This document shows, piece by piece, positions 1 through 7,364 of a DNA stretch of 32,064 nucleotides. The translations under genes were made by a program, and so were the position numbers. Each line of letters begins with the position of its first letter. Position 1 is the stretch's first letter. Under the pieces are notes generated by a model, which was given only the letters and a program-made list of their open reading frames with translations, ran no database searches and was not told the origin of the DNA. The DNA is from an uncultured Eubacteriales bacterium (GTDB lineage: Bacteria > Bacillota_I > Bacilli_A > RF39 > UBA660): positions 1-32,064 of the forward strand of contig ONTJ01000009.1 of NCBI GenBank assembly GCA_900320735.1, given 5' to 3'.

Positions 1-938
1 CTGAATCTATTGAATTATCTAAACAAATAGCAAGTGATAAAAAGATTGTTTCAAATATACAAACTTTAAAGGAAAATCTAAATTCATATATTGAAATAAT
101 TGATAGCAATGACTTAGAACTTATTAATGAAATAAGTGATGAGATTGATATTATAACCAAAGAAATAAATAATTTAGAATTAGAGACTAAATTAAGTGGG
201 AAAAATGATAGTAAGAATGCAATTGTAGAGATCCATTCTGGTGCAGGTGGAACTGAAAGTTGTGATTGGGCTGATATGTTACTTAGAATGTATCTTAGAT
301 ATTTTGATAAGAAAGGATTTAAATATGAAATATTAGATACACTATCTGGGGAAGAAGCTGGAATTAAAAAAGTAATAATAATGGTCAAGGGTATAAATGC
401 ATATGGTTATTTAAAGGGTGAAAACGGTGTTCATAGATTAGTCAGAATTTCACCATTTGATTCAAATAATAGAAGACATACCTCGTTTGCAGCGGTTCAA
501 GTCATTCCGGAAGCAGATGATAATATTGATATTAAAATAAATGAAAATGATTTACGAATTGATGTATATAGGTCATCTGGTGCAGGTGGTCAAGGAGTAA
601 ATACGACTGATTCGGCTGTAAGAATAACACATATACCAACTAACATAGTTGTGACATGTCAAAATGAAAGAAGTCAATTAAAAAATAAAGAACAAGCAAT
701 GAAAGTACTTAAAAGTAAATTATATGCACTAGAAGAAGAAAGAAAAGCTAAGGAAGCAAAAGAAAATAATAAAAATCAAAGTTCAATTAATTTTGGCTCA
801 CAAATAAGAAGTTACGTAATGCATCCATATTCTATGGTAAAAGATCATAGAACAAATTATGAAACAAGTAATGTAGATAAAGTCATGGATGGTGATATAG
901 AAGAATTTATTGAAAGTTATTTAAATATGAAAGAGTAA
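1..938 (+). CDS. prfB: Peptide chain release factor 2 (RF2), 5' end outside window
   Basis: RF2 reads UGA and UAA stop codons in the ribosomal A site and triggers peptide release. The reading frame is open from base 3 to the TAA at 936-938, giving 311 visible residues; the family is about 365 long, so roughly the first 55 residues, including any programmed frameshift site, lie upstream of the window. The first part is the acidic helical domain, followed by GAGGTES and CDWADM, which are typical of RF2. The stop-recognition tripeptide is SPF (bases 450-458), which marks RF2 rather than RF1 (PxT). The catalytic GGQ is at bases 585-593. The stop overlaps the AGGAGG ribosome site of ftsE, so it is probably cotranscribed with the division genes that follow. 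Identification is very secure. Confidence 0.97.
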   Translation, partial: ESIELSKQIASDKKIVSNIQTLKENLNSYIEIIDSNDLELINEISDEIDIITKEINNLELETKLSGKNDSKNAIVEIHSGAGGTESCDWADMLLRMYLRYFDKKGFKYEILDTLSGEEAGIKKVIIMVKGINAYGYLKGENGVHRLVRISPFDSNNRRHTSFAAVQVIPEADDNIDIKINENDLRIDVYRSSGAGGQGVNTTDSAVRITHIPTNIVVTCQNERSQLKNKEQAMKVLKSKLYALEEERKAKEAKENNKNQSSINFGSQIRSYVMHPYSMVKDHRTNYETSNVDKVMDGDIEEFIESYLNMKE

Positions 939-949
939 GGAGGATTGAA

Positions 950-1648
950 ATGGAATTTATAAAAATAACAGATGTAGAAAAAGTATATCCAACTGGGGTA
1001 ACTGCTCTATACGGGATAAATTTAAGAATAAAAAAAGGTGATTTTGTATTTATAATAGGAGCATCAGGAAGTGGTAAATCTACTTTAATGAAAATGCTAT
1101 ATAGAGAAGAGAAACCTACACAAGGTGAAATAGTAATAGGTGGAGTTAGAGTAGATAAATTAAAAAATAGAAAAATATATAAATTAAGAAGAAAAATAGG
1201 TATAGTTTTCCAAGACTTTAAACTTTTACCAAAATTAACTGTATATGAAAATGTAGCATTTGTACTTGAAATGTATGGTTATGATAAATCTGAGGTAAGA
1301 GCAAAGACAATCAAAGCATTAGACTTAGTAGGATTAAAAGAAAAAGTAAAGAGTTATCCTGATCAATTATCTGGTGGAGAGCAACAAAGAGTAGCAATTG
1401 CAAGAGCTATAGTTAATGCACCTAAACTAGTTATATGTGATGAACCAACAGGAAACTTGGACCCTGATACTTCATTGGAAATAATGAAAGTATTAGAAGT
1501 AATTAATAATTTAGGAACAACTGTAATAGTAGTTACACACGATAGAGATATAGTAAATAAGATGAAGAAGAGAGTTATATTACTTGATAAAGGTAGACTA
1601 AAAAAAGATTTTGAGAAAGGAACTTATGATAAGAATGAGAAACATTAG
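950..1648 (+). CDS. ftsE: Cell-division ABC transporter ATP-binding protein FtsE
   Basis: FtsE is the cytoplasmic ATPase of the FtsEX complex, which uses ATP hydrolysis to switch periplasmic or extracellular wall hydrolases on at the septum. The 232-residue protein has Walker A GASGSGKST at residues 37-45, a Q-loop (VFQDFKLLP), the ABC signature LSGGEQQRVAIARA, and Walker B LVICDEPTGNLD followed by a switch histidine (VVTHD). The start has a strong AGGAGG about 8 bases upstream, and the gene sits 11 bases after prfB. The membrane partner ftsX overlaps its 3' end, and an M23 hydrolase follows, which confirms FtsE rather than a generic LolD-like ATPase. The prfB-ftsE-ftsX order is common in Bacillota. 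Confidence 0.96.
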   Translation: MEFIKITDVEKVYPTGVTALYGINLRIKKGDFVFIIGASGSGKSTLMKMLYREEKPTQGEIVIGGVRVDKLKNRKIYKLRRKIGIVFQDFKLLPKLTVYENVAFVLEMYGYDKSEVRAKTIKALDLVGLKEKVKSYPDQLSGGEQQRVAIARAIVNAPKLVICDEPTGNLDPDTSLEIMKVLEVINNLGTTVIVVTHDRDIVNKMKKRVILLDKGRLKKDFEKGTYDKNEKH

Positions 1649-2534
1649 GATATTATTAAAAAATATAAGAGATGGTCTTAAAAATGTAGTTAGAAATTTT
1701 AGTCTATCACTAGCATCAATATCATGTATAACAGTAACTCTATTAATAGTTTCAGTGGCACTAATTGGTTCATTAAATGTAGAAAATTTTACTAAGATAA
1801 TAAAAGATGATTTTACTATAGTGACATATATAAAAACAGATGTAGATAAAGACGGTGAAGCAAAAATAAAATCTTCAATACAATCATTAGATAACATAGA
1901 ATCAATAACATTTGATTCAAAACATGAAATTGCAAAGAGAATGAAAAAAGAATCAGAAATATTTAATGAAATCATATCATCTTGGTCTGAAGAAGAAAAT
2001 CCATTATATGATACATATTTAGTAAAAGTAGTAGACTCATCTAAAATATCACAAACTGCTAATAATATAAAGAAAATAGAAGGTATACAAATGGTTAAAT
2101 ATGGAGAAGGGATGATTGATTCTCTAATATCTATATTTAATATACTTGAAAAAATATTAATAGTTATAGTTATATCATTAATTGTAGTAACAGCTTTCTT
2201 AATAGTAAATACAATAAAAATAACTATTTTCTCAAGACAAGAAGAAATAGAAATAAAAAGATTAGTTGGAGCATCTAACTTTTCGATAAAGCAACCTTTT
2301 GTTATTGAAGGATTGTTTATAGGTATTATAGGTTCAATAATTCCTGTAGTCGCAACTATATATGGATATTCATTCTTGTATGAAAAAACAGGTGGTGTAA
2401 TATTCTCACAATTTATAAGATTGATTAAACCTTATCCATTTACATTTATACTTTCAGGATTATTAATTGGAATTGGTATTATAGTAGGTATGTTTGGAAG
2501 TAGTAGAGCTGTAAGGAAGTATTTAAAGATATAA
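1626..2534 (+). CDS. ftsX: Cell-division membrane protein FtsX
   Basis: FtsX is the membrane half of FtsEX and passes the ATPase signal to a wall hydrolase outside the cell. The protein has an N-terminal cytoplasmic segment, a first TM helix near residues 25-50, an extracellular loop of about 110 residues, and three TM helices in the C-terminal half, the usual FtsX topology. The typical cytoplasmic motif is seen as RQEEIEIKRLVGAS. I chose the ATG at 1626 (302 aa) because GAGAAAGG lies about 6 bases upstream; a TTG at 1611 is in frame but lacks a ribosome site. It overlaps ftsE by 23 bases, so translation is likely coupled. Confidence 0.94.
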   Translation: MIRMRNIRILLKNIRDGLKNVVRNFSLSLASISCITVTLLIVSVALIGSLNVENFTKIIKDDFTIVTYIKTDVDKDGEAKIKSSIQSLDNIESITFDSKHEIAKRMKKESEIFNEIISSWSEEENPLYDTYLVKVVDSSKISQTANNIKKIEGIQMVKYGEGMIDSLISIFNILEKILIVIVISLIVVTAFLIVNTIKITIFSRQEEIEIKRLVGASNFSIKQPFVIEGLFIGIIGSIIPVVATIYGYSFLYEKTGGVIFSQFIRLIKPYPFTFILSGLLIGIGIIVGMFGSSRAVRKYLKI

Positions 2535-3748
2535 TGAAGAAATATATAAGTTATGTAATATTAATATTAGTTATATTTATAGTAATACCTATTAAAGCTG
2601 ATGCGAAGACATTAGGCCAATTAAAATCAGAACTTCAAGCAGTAAAAGATGAGCAATCATCTATAAATGATAAGAAAAATCAAAGTCAAAATCAGATAAA
2701 GCAAAATGAAAGTTCAGTAAATCAAAAACAACAAGAAATCAATACTAATAAACAAAAAATAGAGGAAGCAATTAAAAAAATAGAAGAATTAAAAGTAGAA
2801 ATTGCTGACACAAAAGAGCAGATAAAAGAAGTAATGAAAACAGAGCAAATATCAGAAGGTACAAATGCTTACCTTGAATATATATTTGGTGCTAAAAGCA
2901 TATCTGATTTTATAATAAGAGTGAGTATGAGTTCTCAATTAGTTGATTACAATAAGAGGCTAATTGAAAAATACAGATCAAATATAAAACAGCAAGAAGA
3001 ACTTCAAAAAGAGTTAAAAGAAAGACAAGTTTCACTTGAAAAACAAATAGCAGATTTAGAAGCTCAAATAGCTAAATTAAATGTTGATGTTTCAAAATAT
3101 GCAGAAGAGGGAGCCTCTCTAACAGAAGAAATCAAGGCTAAACAAGAAGCTATAAACGAATATATAAAAATAGGATGTAAAGATAATCAAGAAATATCTA
3201 GTTGTATAGGTCCAAATGATGTGATTAGTGCTTCTGGATTTAGAAGACCAATTAATAGTGGTACAATAACTAGTGAATATGGTTGGAGATATCATCCAAC
3301 ACTTGGTTATAGTAGATTACATGCAGGAATAGATATAGGTGTAAGTGAAGGAACACCAGTATATCCAGCAGCTGCAGGTAAAGTAACTATGATAATTTAT
3401 AGGTCTAGTTGTGGTGGTAACCAAGTATTTGTAACTCATAAAGTAGGTGGAAAACAATATACAACAGTATATATGCATCTATTATCTGTAAATACTAGTG
3501 TAGGACAAACAGTAACAACTTCATCAGTAATCGCTTATTCTGGTGGTGGTCGATCAACATCAAGTTATTATGGTGGTTATGATGGATGTACTACAGGTGC
3601 CCATCTTCACTTTGGTATAGCAACAGGTTGGTATTGTGTTGATTCAAGTATTTGTTATACTAGTTATTCTGGATGGACAAATAGATCACAAAATCCAAGA
3701 AATTATGTTAATTTTCCATCACTTGGAAGTTCATTCTATGGAAGATAA
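2534..3748 (+). CDS. Secreted coiled-coil M23 peptidoglycan endopeptidase (EnvC/PcsB-type FtsEX partner)
   Basis: Probable extracellular peptidoglycan hydrolase activated by FtsEX. The 404-residue product starts with a signal peptide (residues 1 to about 24, ending AKADA-like IKADA). Residues about 25-215 are a long Q/E/K-rich coiled coil, the part that in EnvC and PcsB contacts FtsX. The C-terminal M23/LytM domain (about 240-380) keeps the zinc and catalytic motifs: HAGID, YMHL and HLHFG, so it should be an active metalloendopeptidase, unlike EnvC itself, which only activates amidases. The ATG overlaps the ftsX stop (TAATG), indicating translational coupling. Several cysteines occur in the C-terminal third (CGG, GCT, YCVDSSIC), unusual for this family and possibly disulfide-forming. 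Confidence 0.9.
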   Translation: MKKYISYVILILVIFIVIPIKADAKTLGQLKSELQAVKDEQSSINDKKNQSQNQIKQNESSVNQKQQEINTNKQKIEEAIKKIEELKVEIADTKEQIKEVMKTEQISEGTNAYLEYIFGAKSISDFIIRVSMSSQLVDYNKRLIEKYRSNIKQQEELQKELKERQVSLEKQIADLEAQIAKLNVDVSKYAEEGASLTEEIKAKQEAINEYIKIGCKDNQEISSCIGPNDVISASGFRRPINSGTITSEYGWRYHPTLGYSRLHAGIDIGVSEGTPVYPAAAGKVTMIIYRSSCGGNQVFVTHKVGGKQYTTVYMHLLSVNTSVGQTVTTSSVIAYSGGGRSTSSYYGGYDGCTTGAHLHFGIATGWYCVDSSICYTSYSGWTNRSQNPRNYVNFPSLGSSFYGR

Positions 3749-3750
3749 TA

Positions 3751-3780
3751 AAAAATATCTAAAAAATTAGATATTTTTTT
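3751..3780 (+). terminator. Intrinsic terminator after the ftsEX-M23 operon
   Basis: Arms AAAAATATCTA (3751-3761) and TAGATATTTTT (3768-3778) form an 11-bp hairpin with a 6-base loop, followed by more T residues. A-rich on the left and T-rich on the right, it can also serve the convergent DUF2752 gene on the minus strand, whose stop lies at its edge. Confidence 0.85.
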
Positions 3781-4153
3781 ATATTTTATGAATAATATTA
3801 AATATTTCACTTATTATTAAGAGTATTATCAATACTACATAAAATTTTTTACTAGTTATTAAATTTAAAATTTTAGTTTCATTTTTTCGTATATCACTTA
3901 TAAATAGTATAATAGAATAAATTATAAATAATATTAGCGGTATGGTTAAAAAATTATAATATAAGGCACCTCTAATATTAAATCTAATTAGTTCATGAAA
4001 ACTTCTAGTCATTCCACAAAAAGGACATGGTATTTTAAAAATAATTTTAAAAAAACATGGTATTTTCTTAAGTAATATTAATAATAAAATTAGTGTAATA
4101 AAAAAAATTAAATATATATAAATTAATATATTTAATTTTTTGTTTTTAGTCAA
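3779..4153 (-). CDS. DUF2752 membrane protein
   Basis: Small membrane protein of 124 residues with the DUF2752 hallmark CPFCGMTRSF near the middle and three hydrophobic helices (about residues 8-28, 60-85 and 105-122). The family function is unknown; it is often found beside TM2-domain genes, as here. The only plausible start is TTG at 4153, which overlaps the upstream TM2 gene by 8 bases and has AAGGA about 10 bases before it, so translation probably depends on coupling with the TM2 gene. No other initiator exists before the conserved motif. Confidence 0.8.
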   Translation of the reverse strand: MTKNKKLNILIYIYLIFFITLILLLILLKKIPCFFKIIFKIPCPFCGMTRSFHELIRFNIRGALYYNFLTIPLILFIIYSIILFISDIRKNETKILNLITSKKFYVVLIILLIISEIFNIIHKI

Positions 4154-4505
4154 CTAAATCGTTTCCTTCAGCATCTTTATTAATACTACCACATAAAATC
4201 ATGATACCTTCAATTAATCCCCAAATGGATGCTGCTATTGGACCTAATCCACATGCTATCCAGCCAACTAAAGTAAGTAATAATTGTCCAACTGCTTTAC
4301 CAGTATATCCTAAATAAAAATTATGAACACCAAGTGCTCCCAAGAATATACCAAGAAGACCAGCTGCTATTTTAGATTTAGAATTACCACTATTAACAGG
4401 ACTAGTTGCAACAGCTTTAGTTCCATTTACAGAATTACCACAGTTACTGCAAAAAGTATCATCTTTTTTTAACTCAGTACCACATTTTTCACAAAATTTA
4501 GCCAT
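4146..4505 (-). CDS. Zinc-ribbon TM2-domain membrane protein
   Basis: A 119-residue protein with an N-terminal zinc ribbon (C5-x2-C8 and C19-x2-C22), a Ser/Asn-rich linker, and a C-terminal TM2 domain with two TM helices (FLGALGVHNFYLG motif, then a Gly-rich helix). TM2 proteins are found in many bacteria but no biochemical role is settled. The ATG at 4505 is chosen because GGAGGTG lies about 8 bases upstream; a TTG at 4520 would remove the ribosome site. It is first in a two-gene unit with the DUF2752 gene and is divergent from uvrB across a 115-bp gap. Confidence 0.88.
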   Translation of the reverse strand: MAKFCEKCGTELKKDDTFCSNCGNSVNGTKAVATSPVNSGNSKSKIAAGLLGIFLGALGVHNFYLGYTGKAVGQLLLTLVGWIACGLGPIAASIWGLIEGIMILCGSINKDAEGNDLVD

Positions 4506-4561
4506 TATAAACACCTCCAATATAAAAATAATAGCATAAATTTTAATAAAATAAAAGTATA

Positions 4562-4590
4562 TTTACATAAATAATTATAAATGTTAAAAT
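4562..4590 (+). promoter_or_regulatory. uvrB promoter, sigma-A type with extended -10
   Basis: TTTACA (4562-4567), 17-bp spacer, TAAAAT (4585-4590) preceded by TG at 4582-4583. AAAGAGG at 4606-4612 is the ribosome site before the ATG at 4621. No consensus Bacillus LexA box (CGAACnnnnGTTCG type) is visible. Confidence 0.65.
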
Positions 4591-4620
4591 ATCAACTAGA
4601 TATGAAAAGAGGTTTTAACT

Positions 4621-6579
4621 ATGTCACAATTTAAACTTGTTTCAAATTATGTGCCATCTGGGGATCAACCAAAAGCAATTGATAAATTAGTAGATGGTAT
4701 AAAAAAAGGTAACAAAAATCAAGTATTACTTGGTGCTACAGGTACAGGTAAAACATTTACTATAGCTAATGTAATTGAGAAAGTGGGTAAACCTACATTA
4801 ATACTTGCACATAATAAAACACTCGCAGGGCAACTATACTCTGAATTTAAAGAATTATTTCCTGAAAACAGAGTAGAATATTTTGTTAGCTATTATGACT
4901 ACTATCAACCAGAAGCATATGTTCCTTCATCTGATACTTTTATTGAAAAGGATGCTTCGATAAATGATGAAATAGATGAATTAAGACATAGTGCTACTTC
5001 AGCATTAATATCAAGAGATGACGTAATTGTAGTAGCTTCAGTATCATGTATATATGGTCTAGGTGAAAAAGAAGAATATGAAAATCAAATATTGTCTTTA
5101 AAAGTAGGAGATATTATTGATAGAGACGATATACTAAAAAAACTAGTAGATATGTTATACGAAAGAAATAACATCGATTTAGTAAGAGGTACATTTAGAA
5201 CTAAAGGAGATACTATAGAAGTAGTTCCAGCATATTCAAGGACAAGTGCATATAGGATTGATTTATTTGGAGATGAAATAGAAAGATTAATAGAATTTGA
5301 TATTACTACTGGTAGTGTCATATCTAGCAAAGATACAATAACAATATTTGCTGCATCCCATTTTGTAACAAGTGAAGAAAAACTAAAACGTGCAGTGTCT
5401 ACTATAAGAGAAGAATTAAATGATAGACTTAGATATTTTAAAGCAAACAATAAACTACTTGAGTTACAACGATTAGAACAAAGAACAAATTATGATTTAG
5501 AAATGCTTAGTGAAACAGGTTTTTGTAAAGGAATTGAGAATTATTCTAGACATTTAACCGGCAAGAAAGAAGGTGAAACACCTACAACTTTAATAGACTT
5601 CTTTCCAAAAGATTTTTTACTTGTAATTGATGAATCCCATGTCACTATTCCACAAGTTAGAGCAATGTATAATGGAGACAGAATGAGAAAAGAAACACTC
5701 GTTGAATATGGATTTAGACTACCTAGTGCACTAGATAATAGACCGCTTAAGTTTAATGAATTTGAAGAAAAAATAAATGATGTCATATATGTTTCAGCAA
5801 CACCAGGTGATTATGAACTTTCTAAAACTAATGGTGAGGTAACAGAACAAATAATAAGACCAACTGGCTTGCTTGATCCAACTATAGAAGTCAAACCTAC
5901 AGTTAATCAAGTAGATGATTTAATTAGCCAAATACAAGAGAGAATAGATAAGAATGAGAGAACGTTAGTAACAACATTGACCATTAGGATGAGTGAAGAG
6001 CTCACAAATTATTTAAAAAATGTAGGAATAAAAGTTGCATATCTTCATAATGAAATAAAAACTCTTGAGAGACTTGAAATAATTAGAAATTTAAGATTAG
6101 GCAAATATGATGTAGTAGTAGGTGTAAACTTACTTAGAGAAGGAATAGACATACCAGAAGTATCTTTAATTGCAATATTAGATGCGGATAAACAAGGTTT
6201 CCTTAGAAGTGAGAGAAGTTTAATACAGACAATAGGAAGAGCGGCACGTAATGAAAATGGACATGTAATAATGTACGCAGATACAATGAGTGATGCAATG
6301 AAAAAAGCGATAGATGAAACATATAGAAGAAGAAATATTCAGATAAAATACAATGAAAAAAATAATATAATACCAAAGACAATAAAGAAAGAAATAAGAG
6401 ATGTAATTAAAAATGTAGGAAAGAAAAAAGAAGAAGACATCAGTAATACATATTCTAAGATGGAAAAAACAAAATTGATGGAGAAAATTGAAAAAGAAAT
6501 GATGCAGGCTGCTAAAGAATTAGACTTTGAAAGAGCTACAGAACTTAGAGATATATTATTCGAAATGAAAATGAACTAA
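4621..6579 (+). CDS. uvrB: Excinuclease ABC subunit B
   Basis: UvrB is the damage-verifying helicase of nucleotide excision repair; it is loaded by UvrA and recruits UvrC. The full-length 652-residue protein has Walker A GATGTGKT at residues 38-45, the beta-hairpin region ([12 protein letters not shown]) that probes the DNA strand, the DEAD-type box DESH, helicase motifs V and VI ([18 protein letters not shown]), and a C-terminal UVR motif ([13 protein letters not shown]) that binds UvrC. uvrA lies 0.8 kb downstream on the same strand, separated by two small unknown genes with their own promoter. Confidence 0.98.
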   Translation: MSQFKLVSNYVPSGDQPKAIDKLVDGIKKGNKNQVLLGATGTGKTFTIANVIEKVGKPTLILAHNKTLAGQLYSEFKELFPENRVEYFVSYYDYYQPEAYVPSSDTFIEKDASINDEIDELRHSATSALISRDDVIVVASVSCIYGLGEKEEYENQILSLKVGDIIDRDDILKKLVDMLYERNNIDLVRGTFRTKGDTIEVVPAYSRTSAYRIDLFGDEIERLIEFDITTGSVISSKDTITIFAASHFVTSEEKLKRAVSTIREELNDRLRYFKANNKLLELQRLEQRTNYDLEMLSETGFCKGIENYSRHLTGKKEGETPTTLIDFFPKDFLLVIDESHVTIPQVRAMYNGDRMRKETLVEYGFRLPSALDNRPLKFNEFEEKINDVIYVSATPGDYELSKTNGEVTEQIIRPTGLLDPTIEVKPTVNQVDDLISQIQERIDKNERTLVTTLTIRMSEELTNYLKNVGIKVAYLHNEIKTLERLEIIRNLRLGKYDVVVGVNLLREGIDIPEVSLIAILDADKQGFLRSERSLIQTIGRAARNENGHVIMYADTMSDAMKKAIDETYRRRNIQIKYNEKNNIIPKTIKKEIRDVIKNVGKKKEEDISNTYSKMEKTKLMEKIEKEMMQAAKELDFERATELRDILFEMKMN

Positions 6580-6584
6580 ATTCA

Positions 6585-6613
6585 TTGACATATCAAACCG
6601 TAAAAAATATAAT
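6585..6613 (+). promoter_or_regulatory. Perfect consensus sigma-A promoter
   Basis: TTGACA (6585-6590), exactly 17 bp, TATAAT (6608-6613). This is the only exact -35/-10 consensus pair I found in the window. It begins 5 bases after the uvrB stop and predicts a start around 6618-6621, almost on top of the AAGGGGATG ribosome site of the next gene. Confidence 0.85.
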
Positions 6614-6631
6614 GTTTAAGGGGATGATAAT

Positions 6632-7084
6632 ATGAAAAAATTTCTAAGTGATGATACAGCAGTATTAGTACAAGTAAAAGATATAATATTTATGAGAAAT
6701 AATGGTAAATTACCAAAAAGAATAAATGAAGATATAATTCAAAATATAGATGAATTAAATGCGGATGATTTCATAAAATTAGAAAATGAGCTTGCGGTAT
6801 GTTATATGCGCAATCAAGATTATATTTTAAATTCAAATCAATTTAATGATTTATCAATTGATGATATTAAAAAAGTTTATTATGATAATCAATTAAGAAT
6901 AAGAAATATGCTTAAAGCAAAAAAACAAATGCTAAAAAAAGAAAGAGATACAAATCATATAGATGATTTGCTTAACTGTTTAAAATATTATCAAAGTGAC
7001 ATAAAAAATTATATTAAAAGTAATAAAGAAAATAAAAAATTGAAATATGAAATAGGAGAAAAAAATAATGGAAAAGAAATTTGA
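6632..7084 (+). CDS. Uncharacterised helical protein between uvrB and uvrA
   Basis: I do not recognise this 150-residue protein. It is predicted to be soluble and mainly helical, with a Lys/Asn/Asp-rich composition like its neighbours, no signal peptide and no TM helix. The N-terminal part contains a stretch of hydrophobic positions (TAVLVQVKDIIFM); the C-terminal third is a Lys/Asn-rich probable coiled coil. The ATG is supported by GGGGATGA 8 bases upstream and by a perfect promoter immediately before it. Its 3' end overlaps the next small gene by 17 bases, so the two are very likely cotranslated. Position suggests, but does not prove, a link to excision repair. Confidence 0.8.
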   Translation: MKKFLSDDTAVLVQVKDIIFMRNNGKLPKRINEDIIQNIDELNADDFIKLENELAVCYMRNQDYILNSNQFNDLSIDDIKKVYYDNQLRIRNMLKAKKQMLKKERDTNHIDDLLNCLKYYQSDIKNYIKSNKENKKLKYEIGEKNNGKEI

Positions 7085-7274
7085 ATATTTAAAAGAAATA
7101 TCTACCGAAGAATTAAAAAAAGAATTGACTAAAACGAAAGAAGATTTAGAATATTTAAAAGAAGAATTAAAAAAACAATCAGGTGAACAAAAATCAGAAA
7201 CTATTAATTCAGATATACCATATGATAATGCAAAAATAAAATACATAGAAGAAGAATTAGAAAGAAGAATATAA
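7068..7274 (+). CDS. Short charged coiled-coil protein
   Basis: A 68-residue, highly charged protein dominated by heptad-like repeats of Glu, Lys and Leu (EELKKELTKTKEDLEYLKE), so probably one or two coiled-coil helices. No family recognised. AGGAG lies about 10 bases upstream of the ATG, and the gene starts within the preceding 150-residue gene, 17 bases before its stop. A hairpin terminator follows directly. The pair forms a closed transcription unit between uvrB and uvrA; a coiled-coil partner of the larger protein is the simplest guess. Confidence 0.75.
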   Translation: MEKKFEYLKEISTEELKKELTKTKEDLEYLKEELKKQSGEQKSETINSDIPYDNAKIKYIEEELERRI

Positions 7275-7275
7275 T

Positions 7276-7299
7276 AAGACTACTTTATGTAGTTTTTTA
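7276..7299 (+). terminator. Intrinsic terminator after the small-gene pair
   Basis: Arms AAGACTAC (7276-7283) and GTAGTTTT (7289-7296), one G-U pair, 5-base loop TTTAT, followed by T residues. Confidence 0.75.
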
Positions 7300-7329
7300 T
7301 TTTGTTCGCTATTATTATTTTTTAAAATG

Positions 7330-7338
7330 TGTTAAAAT
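7330..7338 (+). promoter_or_regulatory. Probable extended -10 of uvrA
   Basis: TGTTAAAAT, the same nine bases as the extended -10 of uvrB. No convincing -35 is seen 17 bp upstream. Transcription would begin near 7345, with AAGGGAGTG as ribosome site before the ATG at 7365. Confidence 0.5.
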
Positions 7339-7364
7339 AATTTCGATCAAAAGGGAGTGACAAT

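Noticed and set aside
1598-1975. Antisense frame across the ftsE-ftsX junction
   Set aside because: Shadow of two well-identified overlapping genes; no start signal or family resemblance.
4506-7364. SOS (LexA) control of uvrB and uvrA
   Set aside because: No sequence close to the Bacillus LexA consensus was found in either promoter region, though a divergent lineage-specific box cannot be excluded.
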